A DNA stretch of 12,253 nucleotides from assembly GCA_041655595.1 (NCBI GenBank), contig JBBAFB010000061.1:1-12253 (forward strand), given 5' to 3'. Below are positions 1 to 6,233 of this stretch, piece after piece. The position numbers and the translations under genes were made by a program. Origin of the DNA: JBBAFB01 sp041655595 (GTDB lineage Bacteria > Bacillota > DULZ01). The stretch's first letter is position 1. Each line of letters opens with the position of its first letter. The notes beneath the pieces were generated by a model. It was not told where the DNA came from. It saw nothing but the letters and a program-made list of their open reading frames with translations, and did no database searches.

Positions 1-120
1 ATTTTGAGAGACCTGTCAATTTATGAAGAACCCCCTAATGTAAATACGGGTCCAAAATTTAATAATTTCACAAATACAGTACTTGTTGTTAAGTAGCTTT
101 TACAAACAAATGGATACATT
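1..120. other. AT-rich flank with no recognised gene
   Basis: This is the sequence downstream of the zinc-ribbon gene. I see no start with a ribosome binding site, no hairpin followed by a T-run and no repeat. The terminator of the zinc-ribbon transcript is therefore not identifiable here and may lie beyond the window. Confidence 0.5.
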
Positions 121-315
121 TTATGACGCTGTATAGCCACAGTTTTTACAAACCTTAGCATCAATTGGGTTTTCTGCGCCGCACTTTGGACATTTTATTT
201 TTTCTTTTGGTAGTTCGGCTTTACATTTTATACACTTTTTTGCAACCGCAGGGTTTTTTGCCCCGCAATTTGGACAGGATACTGCTTTGCCAGCAGTAGG
301 TGGACGAAAACACAT
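121..315 (-). CDS. Small double zinc-ribbon protein (MCFRPP type), 64 aa
   Basis: The protein is 64 aa and consists almost entirely of two zinc ribbons. Each has a CPNC or CPKC knuckle followed about 12 residues later by a second knuckle (CIKC, CKNC), giving eight cysteines that fit two zinc sites. The linker between them is lysine-rich. No enzyme domain, signal peptide or membrane helix is seen, so a cytoplasmic nucleic-acid- or protein-binding adaptor is the most that can be inferred. I start it at the ATG of MCFRPP because an AGAGGG ribosome binding site lies 7 nt upstream; a longer TTG-start version (to 360) has no such site. It is the only gene downstream of the sigma-54 promoter at 399-415, and the sigma-54 activator gene lies immediately upstream on the same strand. 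That suggests inducible expression under this activator. The specific function is unknown. Confidence 0.85.
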   Translation of the reverse strand: MCFRPPTAGKAVSCPNCGAKNPAVAKKCIKCKAELPKEKIKCPKCGAENPIDAKVCKNCGYTAS

Positions 316-398
316 AGAATTACCCTCTTTCTTTAGTAGTTTTAAAATTTGGCCTTGCAAAGCAGGGCTACAATAATTGCTAATTACAATAATATATA

Positions 399-415
399 TG
401 CAAAAACTGTGCCAG
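399..415 (-). promoter_or_regulatory. Sigma-54 (-24/-12) promoter of the zinc-ribbon gene
   Basis: Read on the minus strand the site is CTGGCACAGTTTTTGCA. The -24 element TGGCAC and the -12 element TTGCA match the RpoN consensus, with the invariant GG (413-412) and GC (401-400) exactly 10 nt apart. Transcription would start near 388, about 73 nt before the ATG at 315. It lies between a sigma-54 activator gene and the zinc-ribbon gene, so position and sequence agree. No other site of this quality was seen in the intergenic regions of the window. Confidence 0.88.
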
Positions 416-454
416 CAAATTTTTAAATTGTCGAATCTAAAAAGTGCCTAGCAT

Positions 455-464
455 ATTGGCCAAT
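455..464. promoter_or_regulatory. Palindrome ATTGGCCAAT upstream of the sigma-54 promoter
   Basis: This is a perfect 10-bp palindrome about 40 bp upstream of the -24 element. It could be a protein-binding site. It is close to the promoter for a classical enhancer, and a 10-bp palindrome can arise by chance. Confidence 0.25.
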
Positions 465-514
465 GTAATTTTTTTAGGTCAACTTAAACTAGACACTCCT
501 ATTATTTAATGTTT

Positions 515-535
515 TGTTAATTTAGCTAAGCAACA
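515..535. promoter_or_regulatory. Candidate activator-binding site (TGTT-TTAGCTAA-AACA)
   Basis: An imperfect dyad has outer arms TGTT and AACA and the inner palindrome TTAGCTAA. It lies 100-120 bp upstream of the -24 element, the usual distance for an enhancer used by a sigma-54 activator with a Fis-type HTH. The inner and outer symmetry centres differ by half a base pair, so the match is loose. This is inference from position and symmetry only. Confidence 0.3.
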
Positions 536-604
536 GGTTTTATAAGGAAGGTTGTTTTAGATGTTTTTTGGATGAAATAAGATGTGCTTATATGACAGGA
601 AATA

Positions 605-2695
605 CTACAAATCATAAGCCTTGATTTTACGATAAAGAGTTGCTTGTGAAATTCCCAGTAATCTCGCAGCTTGTGTGCGGTTTTCATTTGCCTGAGCAAG
701 TGCTTGTTTTATGGTAATACGTTCTACTTCCGATAGGTTAAGCACTGGGGTTTTTTTACCATGACAGAAAAAATCCTGTGTTGATGAAGCCTTGTTTCGG
801 TTAACACGTATATTTTCGGGAACATGCTCGGGTAAAATAATACCCCTTTCCAAACTTAAAAATGCCAAAAGAAGCACGGTATTAGACAACTGACGAACAT
901 TACCCGGCCAGGAATATTCCGCAAGGCAACTCATTGCTTGGTCGCTAATTTCAGGAACGTTCCAGCCATTACTGCAACAGCACTTATCTAAAAAAAAGCG
1001 AAACAAAAGTTCAATATCTTTACCCCGCTCCCGAAGAGGCGGTACCGTTATAGAAAATGTAGATATACGATAAAAAAGATCCTCTCGAAACTCCTTAAAT
1101 TTGATTTTCTTTTCCAAATCGGCATTAGTCGCCGTGATCAAGCGGAAGTCCACCCTTTTGCGTGATGTTCCCCCCACCCGCATAATGGTTTTTTCCTCCA
1201 AAACCCTTAAAAAAACGGTTTGCAAGTTATAGGGCATATCCCCGATTTCATCGAGAAACAATGTGCCTCCGTTAGCTAATTCAATTTTTCCCAGCCGCCC
1301 GCTGGGATCAGCGCCTGTGAAACTACCTTTTGCGTACCCAAATAACTCACTCTCAATTAAATTTTCGGGAATGGCAGCGCAATTTATAACGACAAATGGT
1401 CCCTGAGGGGCATATAGATTATGTATAGCTTGGGCGAGAATATCCTTCCCTACACCGGTTTCCCCAATCAGCAGTATATTTTCTTTAGTCAACGCCAATT
1501 GTTTTAATCTAAACATCATCTCCTGCATTGGTTTACTCTCGGCAACAATATCTTCAAAAGTATTTTCAGCGCAAAAATGTGTTGGTATATTTATATCATC
1601 TTTCCTTTTCGCCACTTTTTTATCTAATCTTACAAGGGAATAGGATGTTTTTTCCCCTCTATAGTCCAAAAGCGGATATATGGATATATTTAAATTGTTA
1701 ACTTTTGTGCTGAAGATTGCACTACCCTTTTCCCTACACTTGCTACCCACATAATCTGCCAGATTAGGGTTTCCAGAAAAAAGTTCTACAATACTACGAT
1801 TTAAAAAATTAGGAAAGAAAGAATTTAAAATTTGACGGGAAGCGCTATTTACGTTTTTTATCACACCTGCATCATCAATACATAAAAGCGGCTCATTACT
1901 AATATCAAAATTTTTAAAAAAAGCCGTTCCGATACTGTGGGAAATCTGCATATAGCTTTGAATAGCAGAAGCAAGGCTGAGCAAAAAATACAAATCTACT
2001 GAAGCAAAAAGATCATATGCCCTGGCCGAGTGAATATTATCAATCATATACAAGGTAGCAAGGCAACCAACTAACTCGTTATCAGAATCATATATGGGGA
2101 CAGAAGTAGACAGCAATGGTAAATTTGCTAAGGATACTGCAAAGTGTTCTGTTCCAATCAACTGAAAAGGTCTACGATATTTAACACACATAGAATGGGC
2201 GCTATTACCCATAGTCAATTCATTTTGGATACATCCATCTTCATCATATTTACCATCTGTATACCTTTTTTTATGGACATATTCATTTTTAAAGCATTTC
2301 AAAATAATATTTTCCTTATCATATAAGACCAAACGTCCAAAAAAGCTATTATTATAGGCTCCGCTAACAGACAAAATATGTTCAGTACTTTCAATTAGTA
2401 CACGATTTTTTTCCTGCTTTCTTTCCCATTCACTTTGAGTTAACTTTACATCGCGACTTAAGGCCTCATACTCATAGGGACTAATGTCTGATTTCAACAA
2501 ATCATCCCATTCTTTAATAATCAAAGGGTCAATATAATTCCAATACTGCGAACTTTGTTGAACATCTTCAAGAAAATTTCCCTTCTTCACAAAATGTGAA
2601 TGTAATTCCCTCGCTAGTTTGTTCCTTTTTAACCAATACTCATTACTGCCCATTTTAAAGCGTAAAGAATTATCATTAAAATCTAAACCAACCAT
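605..2695 (-). CDS. Sigma-54-dependent activator, GAF-PAS-AAA+-Fis HTH (AcoR-like), 696 aa
   Basis: This is a bacterial enhancer-binding protein that uses ATP to open RpoN promoters. The GAF-like sensor (about residues 95-245) has the AcoR-type signature around IGTEHFA and STSVPIYD. A PAS-like segment follows (about 265-355). The AAA+ domain has Walker A GETGVGKD (411-418), the sigma-54 contact loop GSFTGA (457-462, Ser in place of the common Ala), Walker B GGTLFLDEIGD (476-486), the arginine-finger region FREDLFYR (536-543) and WPGNVRQL (596-603). A Fis-type helix-turn-helix ends the protein (about 670-696, RTQAARLLGISQATLYRKI). I start at the ATG at 2695 because AAGGGG lies 6 nt upstream; an in-frame TTG six codons earlier overlaps that site. 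There is no receiver domain, so the signal is probably a small ligand sensed by GAF or PAS. The likely target is the sigma-54 promoter at 399-415, just past its 3' end. The ligand is unknown. Confidence 0.95.
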   Translation of the reverse strand: MVGLDFNDNSLRFKMGSNEYWLKRNKLARELHSHFVKKGNFLEDVQQSSQYWNYIDPLIIKEWDDLLKSDISPYEYEALSRDVKLTQSEWERKQEKNRVLIESTEHILSVSGAYNNSFFGRLVLYDKENIILKCFKNEYVHKKRYTDGKYDEDGCIQNELTMGNSAHSMCVKYRRPFQLIGTEHFAVSLANLPLLSTSVPIYDSDNELVGCLATLYMIDNIHSARAYDLFASVDLYFLLSLASAIQSYMQISHSIGTAFFKNFDISNEPLLCIDDAGVIKNVNSASRQILNSFFPNFLNRSIVELFSGNPNLADYVGSKCREKGSAIFSTKVNNLNISIYPLLDYRGEKTSYSLVRLDKKVAKRKDDINIPTHFCAENTFEDIVAESKPMQEMMFRLKQLALTKENILLIGETGVGKDILAQAIHNLYAPQGPFVVINCAAIPENLIESELFGYAKGSFTGADPSGRLGKIELANGGTLFLDEIGDMPYNLQTVFLRVLEEKTIMRVGGTSRKRVDFRLITATNADLEKKIKFKEFREDLFYRISTFSITVPPLRERGKDIELLFRFFLDKCCCSNGWNVPEISDQAMSCLAEYSWPGNVRQLSNTVLLLAFLSLERGIILPEHVPENIRVNRNKASSTQDFFCHGKKTPVLNLSEVERITIKQALAQANENRTQAARLLGISQATLYRKIKAYDL

Positions 2696-2815
2696 AAAAA
2701 TCCCCTTCTTCAATATTAATATTCACATTAATAATTAAAAAAACGATTAGATTGTGATACCCCGCACTAAGTTATGGATGACTCTACATTTACCTTGTTA
2801 TAAATAAAATCCTAT

Positions 2816-2839
2816 ATTATATATGCTAAGTTATTAGCA
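2816..2839 (-). promoter_or_regulatory. Candidate promoter and operator upstream of the activator gene
   Basis: On the minus strand a perfect inverted repeat, TGCTAA-TAAC-TTAGCA (2839-2824), sits directly upstream of a perfect -10 hexamer TATAAT (2821-2816). This is about 120 nt before the activator start. No good -35 element stands at the expected spacing. A dyad filling the spacer of a weak promoter is where a regulator commonly binds, and its TTAGC/GCTAA half-sites also occur in the candidate enhancer at 515-535. Autoregulation is possible but is inference. Confidence 0.35.
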
Positions 2840-3295
2840 AATTGCTTGATTCCGGTACAAATTATAGCCCCAAAGTTGTATTATATTTACAACCAAGTAA
2901 GCTGAGTAGTAATTACAGTACCACCTATTATTCAAAGTGAAACTAGGCACATATAAAAATTCTTGAATAGTATACAATACTACCACATTAGAATTCTAGG
3001 AAATATTTATTAGCCTGACTTTATAACAATATATCAGCCTCTAGCCTAAAATAGCTTGGCTCCCTAACAAAAAATCTTTTTTGAACCCCTACCCTTTCCC
3101 CATGGCAAGAATTAACTGTATTATAGCAAAAGAGCCCAAAAAGAAACTAATTTAAACCAAAACCCAATAATACAATTTCATCAGAACAGTCCAACATGTA
3201 AAAACATTTAAATATCTTACCTTTTCCACGGGTATCTCTCACAAACACACAAAACAAACTATCCACAATAATTATTTAATATTTGAACTATCTTT

Positions 3296-3314
3296 AAAAA
3301 ACACCTCGTTTTTT
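3296..3314 (-). terminator. Weak AT-rich hairpin downstream of the 47-codon ORF
   Basis: On the minus strand AAAAAAC-GAGGT-GTTTTTT forms a 7-bp stem with only one G-C pair, and the 3' arm is itself a T-run. It lies 11 nt past the stop of the small ORF at 3326-3469. The stem is too weak to be a confident intrinsic terminator. Confidence 0.25.
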
Positions 3315-3325
3315 CAAAAACTAAA

Positions 3326-3469
3326 TTAGCGTAGAAAACCAACTCCCCAACAAAAGGCTGCAAATACATTTTGTAATCCAATGCTTGCCGCATCAGTAAA
3401 AATCTTGCCTTGGTAGCGATGAAAATGATAGGTTGTTAATATAATTAGTATTTGATTTTTCAAAGGCAT
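3326..3469 (-). other. Possible 47-aa ORF or small-RNA region
   Basis: An ATG-started ORF of 47 codons begins MPLKNQILIILTTYHFHRY and ends WGVGFLR. It has no recognisable ribosome binding site. It follows a good promoter-like sequence (3570-3597) by about 95 nt and is followed by a weak hairpin (3296-3314). The C-terminal half is hydrophobic and protein-like, but I recognise no family. It may be a small protein, the tail of a decayed gene, or an unrelated ORF inside a non-coding RNA. Confidence 0.2.
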
Positions 3470-3569
3470 CGGTTTGGTTTAAAAAATTCTGAATAAGAAA
3501 CTTGTCCTATAATTTGTCGAGTAATTTAGTTCACTTTATTAATATACGCCAAACCATTCTCTAGTGATA

Positions 3570-3597
3570 AGTATAACATACAAACATTTTTTTTCAA
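3570..3597 (-). promoter_or_regulatory. Sigma-A-type promoter in the long intergenic region
   Basis: On the minus strand TTGAAA (3597-3592) and TATACT (3575-3570) each match the -35 or -10 consensus at five of six positions, with a 16-nt spacer. The predicted start is near 3563. It does not sit directly before a known gene. It could drive the 47-codon ORF or a small RNA, or be a distal promoter of the sigma-54 activator gene. Confidence 0.45.
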
Positions 3598-3727
3598 CTG
3601 TCCGAACTTTTGAAGAGTCCACAAAGAATAACCCATTTTAACAAAATTTCTAACCCGGTGGTAGTTCTTTAAAGCCTTCTAAGGCAAAAACATTGAGGTG
3701 AAGCCCTTTCAACTCAGTTGCTTTTTG

Positions 3728-4633
3728 CTACTCCCCTGTGCCGCGTAAGATTATTTCCGGCATGGGGTTATAGCGACTTTTACCCATAGGCTTTTCTGTG
3801 CTGCTTCCATCATGATGTTCAATGACTAATTTAGATTCGACTACACAGCCATTAATCCCCTGATTAAAAAGTTTTTCCGTTCCCCTGGGCAAGTTGGAAT
3901 CCTCTAAATAGATTTTTTGGAACAAGCTTTCTTGAGATAGATAATGCTCCCAGCTAACCTTGGGAGGTGCGGTTTTTCCGTAAATAGCGATTAGAGGGGT
4001 TTCTCCAACTACGTCCGCCCAAATTAGCAAGGTTTCATCTGTATTATTTTTAAACCTGAGATCCTTATGACCATAGGCCACAGTTGCATCCTGGCCGAAG
4101 GGCACATACAGAACTGGCATGGAGTGATTATGCCTTTCAATAATCTGTAGATTAACCAAACAAGCAATGTTGTAAAGTAAGGTGGCAACCTTACAAACGC
4201 CGCCTCCGGTTGCTTCCCTAATTTGAGTCCCGAAAAACATCAGGCCTTTTTGATAGCCCTTTTCTTTGGTATAAGGGCCCAGCAAGGTGTTCTGGGAAAA
4301 TATTTCCCCGGGTTGCAAAACCGCACCCTTCAACTCTGAAACCGCTAGTTTCACATTATGTAATTCACCAGGTAGAGGGTCAATTAATGTGAACTCAAAT
4401 TTGGCCAGTAGTAAAGGAGTCTCGTAATCAGTTTTTGCCGCCTCAAAGGAAGCATCCCCATCCCATGGAAGATCATCGGAAAACTCAATGACGGAAGAAT
4501 CATCACCTCCCCCTTCAATCCGATGTCCGGGCCCGGGCCCGTTTCCTCCATAGGCACGAACATAAATTAAAGCGATAAAAAGCAACAGCAAAAAAGGCAT
4601 CCAAATTGCTTTTTTCTCTTTAATAAAATTCAT
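3728..4633 (-). CDS. VanW-domain protein with N-terminal membrane anchor, 301 aa
   Basis: The N-terminus is basic and followed by one hydrophobic helix (about residues 9-24), then a Gly/Pro/Asp-rich linker, so the protein is probably held outside the membrane. The VanW domain (about 96-222) has its conserved landmarks: LQPGEIFSQN (about 106-115), GGGVCKVATLLYN (143-155), then RHNHS and an AYG..DL segment. VanW proteins are found near vancomycin-resistance and cell-wall genes, but their biochemical role is not settled. I start at the ATG at 4633, preceded by GGTGAT. A longer reading frame up to 4747 would overlap the upstream gene and lacks a better site. The gene lies 52 nt after the L,D-transpeptidase gene, probably in the same transcript. 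After its TAG stop the same frame stays open for 25 more codons. Confidence 0.88.
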   Translation of the reverse strand: MNFIKEKKAIWMPFLLLLFIALIYVRAYGGNGPGPGHRIEGGGDDSSVIEFSDDLPWDGDASFEAAKTDYETPLLLAKFEFTLIDPLPGELHNVKLAVSELKGAVLQPGEIFSQNTLLGPYTKEKGYQKGLMFFGTQIREATGGGVCKVATLLYNIACLVNLQIIERHNHSMPVLYVPFGQDATVAYGHKDLRFKNNTDETLLIWADVVGETPLIAIYGKTAPPKVSWEHYLSQESLFQKIYLEDSNLPRGTEKLFNQGINGCVVESKLVIEHHDGSSTEKPMGKSRYNPMPEIILRGTGE

Positions 4634-4685
4634 TATATCACCAACTTTTTTTAAAGCTTTACAGCTAGATAAAAAATTATTGATC

Positions 4686-5348
4686 CTAGGGAATGATAAT
4701 GACCGGGGTTCCGATGGGTAAAAAGGGGTAAATTTCCTCAATATCATGGTTGGTTAAAGCCACGCAACCTAAGGTCCATGTAAATTCCTTGCCAAAGGCA
4801 TGCCCACCATGTACCCCTATCTCTCCACCTAGGGGGGTTTTTTGAGGCAAAGGTTCACCCTCTTCTACCAATCTCATCAAAGCTAAATATTCTTCTTCAC
4901 TGAGAATACCCTCTGAGTAGCCCCTTTCCACATCCCCTTTGGCTGGGTAACTGATTCCCAACCACCTGGAGCCCAAAAGTTTTTTGGGTGGAAAAACCAC
5001 CCTCTTTTCGGTTATAAAATAACGTCCCTCCGGGGTACGGCGATCCCCTTCCCGCTCCTTTGCTCCTTCTAAAAAGTTTTGCCCCATGGCAATCGAATAG
5101 GATTTAAGAACAATTCCACCTTCATAAAGAGTCAACCTGCATTTAGATTTAGAAATATAAAGTAGAGGTTTTTGCAGCTTTTTGCTAAATCCCTTATCCT
5201 TTAAAATTTTTTTTAAGCTCTCTTCCGGAAAGGAGGTAGCACCTTGCTCTTTAAAGAACATGTCGGCAAATGTACCGGGATAGCTGGCAATCAAGATGAA
5301 GCCTAAAAACAAAAAACCCAAAAAAAGATATAGTCTTCTTTTCACCAT
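4686..5348 (-). CDS. L,D-transpeptidase (YkuD fold, YafK-like active site), 220 aa
   Basis: An N-terminal signal-anchor helix (about residues 5-23) places the enzyme outside the membrane. The YkuD catalytic domain begins near residue 60 (LYISKSKCRLTLYEGG) and includes RRTPEGRYFITEK. The active site is VHGGHAFGKEFTWTLGCVAL, with His180, Thr192, Gly194 and catalytic Cys195. The ending GCVALTN, rather than GCIRM, resembles the YafK branch of L,D-transpeptidases. Family knowledge says such enzymes form 3-3 peptidoglycan cross-links or attach or trim wall-linked groups; the exact reaction is not visible. An AGGGGG ribosome binding site lies 8 nt before the ATG; a GTG is the second codon. A promoter at 5373-5401 fits it as the first gene of a two-gene envelope operon with the VanW protein. 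Confidence 0.92.
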   Translation of the reverse strand: MVKRRLYLFLGFLFLGFILIASYPGTFADMFFKEQGATSFPEESLKKILKDKGFSKKLQKPLLYISKSKCRLTLYEGGIVLKSYSIAMGQNFLEGAKEREGDRRTPEGRYFITEKRVVFPPKKLLGSRWLGISYPAKGDVERGYSEGILSEEEYLALMRLVEEGEPLPQKTPLGGEIGVHGGHAFGKEFTWTLGCVALTNHDIEEIYPFLPIGTPVIIIP

Positions 5349-5372
5349 CAGCCAGCCCCCTCCCCCCTTTTA

Positions 5373-5401
5373 ACTATATGAAAAAAATTTTGGCTTATGA
5401 A
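5373..5401 (-). promoter_or_regulatory. Sigma-A-type promoter of the L,D-transpeptidase/VanW operon
   Basis: On the minus strand TTCATA (5401-5396) is separated by 17 nt from TATAGT (5378-5373). The matches are four of six and five of six. It lies just after the terminator of the upstream gene and 25 nt before the start codon, leaving a very short leader that carries the ribosome binding site. Confidence 0.55.
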
Positions 5402-5417
5402 CTGGAAACTGCAAACA

Positions 5418-5448
5418 ATAAAAAAAGCGGTAGTTAACCGCATTTTTT
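5418..5448 (-). terminator. Intrinsic terminator after the chaperone gene
   Basis: On the minus strand the stem GCGGT-TAACT-ACCGC (5441-5427) is followed at once by seven Ts (5426-5420). The other side also carries a T-run on the plus strand, so it could work in both directions. It ends the molybdoenzyme region 50 nt past the chaperone stop and separates it from the envelope operon. Confidence 0.85.
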
Positions 5449-5490
5449 ACCGGGCTATTTAGTCCTCAAGCCATAAATAAATTAAAAACT

Positions 5491-6162
5491 TCACTGGGAT
5501 TCTGTCTCCCACCGGACAAGGGAAGCCCCATCCAACTCAACCCAACCTTTAGTTAACTTTGCTAACCCTTTGAAAAAATCTTTACTAGCTTTTGTTTCCA
5601 GATCACGACACAAATCCGCTACCCATTCCTGTAGATGCTCTTTCATAAACCTTTTGGAGGCCTCCATAAAATGGCTTATGTCACCGTCCGCCTTTTTTAA
5701 TTCCCATGCCTGCTTACTAAGAAAAGCCATAAATTCCAATTCCAGCCCGATATGATCATCCGGTTCCCGATTCCCATCTTTGATGGCCAGTCCAAAATCT
5801 TGGTAAAACTTCCTAACAGATAAAGTTTCACTGCCGAAAATTAGGCGTTCTTTAGAACGGTAAACGGACTCCCAGGGAGGTGCCTCTAGGGGGCCCGGGC
5901 CCACGAAAAACCTGTTATATTCCTCCCACAAAGCCTTTTTATACTGATCATCCTGAAATTTTGCTTTCAGCTCATTATGCATTTGCGTACATCCTTCGTC
6001 AATCAGTTGATCATCCATGCTTTCTCCCAATTGCCGCAGAAAATCGTTTTCCAACAAAGAAGATAGAACATTTTCTTCGGGGCCCCGGTAAAAAACCATT
6101 CCCAAAATAGCATAAACCACCTCTCTGCCTTCCAACCACTGTAAAATTATTTCCTTAGTCAT
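5491..6162 (-). CDS. TorD/DmsD-family molybdoenzyme maturation chaperone, 223 aa
   Basis: This is an all-helical cytoplasmic chaperone of the TorD family. Such proteins bind the apo catalytic subunit of a molybdoenzyme and help cofactor insertion or export. The diagnostic motif YNRFFVGPGPLEAPPWESVY is at residues 82-101. The second motif, PDDHIGLELEFM, is at 134-145, and HLQEW at 176-180. Length is normal for the family. The start ATG has AAGGGG 6 nt upstream. It lies 71 nt after the PucR-type regulator and is followed by a strong terminator, so it is the last gene of the molybdoenzyme cluster. The gap upstream contains a 9-bp inverted repeat (6200-6225). The window does not show whether it serves the Dms enzyme, the second MopB enzyme or both. 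Confidence 0.92.
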   Translation of the reverse strand: MTKEIILQWLEGREVVYAILGMVFYRGPEENVLSSLLENDFLRQLGESMDDQLIDEGCTQMHNELKAKFQDDQYKKALWEEYNRFFVGPGPLEAPPWESVYRSKERLIFGSETLSVRKFYQDFGLAIKDGNREPDDHIGLELEFMAFLSKQAWELKKADGDISHFMEASKRFMKEHLQEWVADLCRDLETKASKDFFKGLAKLTKGWVELDGASLVRWETESQ

Positions 6163-6199
6163 ATTTATCCCCTTTCACAAAGCCTAATAAAAGCAAGTA

Positions 6200-6225
6200 T
6201 TTGATTTGCAACCCTTCAAATCAAA
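6200..6225. promoter_or_regulatory. 9-bp inverted repeat between regulator and chaperone genes
   Basis: TTTGATTTG-N8-CAAATCAAA is a perfect 9-bp inverted repeat with an 8-nt loop, 8 nt past the regulator stop and 37 nt before the chaperone start. The T-run lies before the repeat on the minus strand, not after it, so it is not a standard terminator for these genes. It is either an operator, for example for the neighbouring PucR-type protein, or an mRNA stem-loop. I saw no second copy in the 10051-10299 spacer. Confidence 0.5.
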
Positions 6226-6233
6226 AAAAACAG

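Larger units (their letters stand above)
2840..3727. other. Long AT-rich intergenic region without a convincing gene
   Basis: Together with the activator's leader this makes about 1 kb between 2696 and 3728. I found no ORF with a ribosome binding site, no tRNA- or rRNA-like stretch and no transposase remnant. It does contain a promoter-like sequence with a 47-codon ORF and weak hairpin (3296-3597). Directly after the vanW-like stop there is also an open 25-codon in-frame tail (3653-3727). A further short plus-strand ORF near 3102 (MARINCIIAKEP...) has no ribosome binding site. The region may be a decayed gene or host small RNAs. Confidence 0.5.

Noticed and set aside
2144..2326. Plus-strand ORF of 60 codons inside the sigma-54 activator gene.
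   Set aside because: It lies wholly within a well-supported gene on the other strand and has no ribosome binding site or recognisable domain. The same holds for the other plus-strand ORFs at 5570, 5880, 7380, 7670, 8312, 8768, 10412, 11183 and 11686.
3102..3155. Plus-strand 17-codon ORF starting MARINCIIAKEP.
   Set aside because: It is very short, has no ribosome binding site, and no promoter or conserved motif was seen next to it.
3662..3681. Short stem GCCT-TAGA-AGGC downstream of the VanW gene as a terminator.
   Set aside because: Only four to five base pairs with a very small loop, and the following TTTAAAG is not a convincing T-run.
4634..4747. A longer N-terminus for the VanW protein beginning at 4747.
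   Set aside because: It would overlap the L,D-transpeptidase gene by 62 nt and place about 38 non-conserved residues before a normal membrane anchor. The ATG at 4633 has a ribosome binding site.
4529..5902. The 12-bp palindrome GGGCCCGGGCCC occurs twice (4529-4540 and 5891-5902) in AT-rich DNA.
   Set aside because: Both copies lie inside genes and encode Gly-Pro-Gly-Pro, in one case the conserved VGPGP motif of TorD proteins. Codon constraint explains them better than a repeat element.
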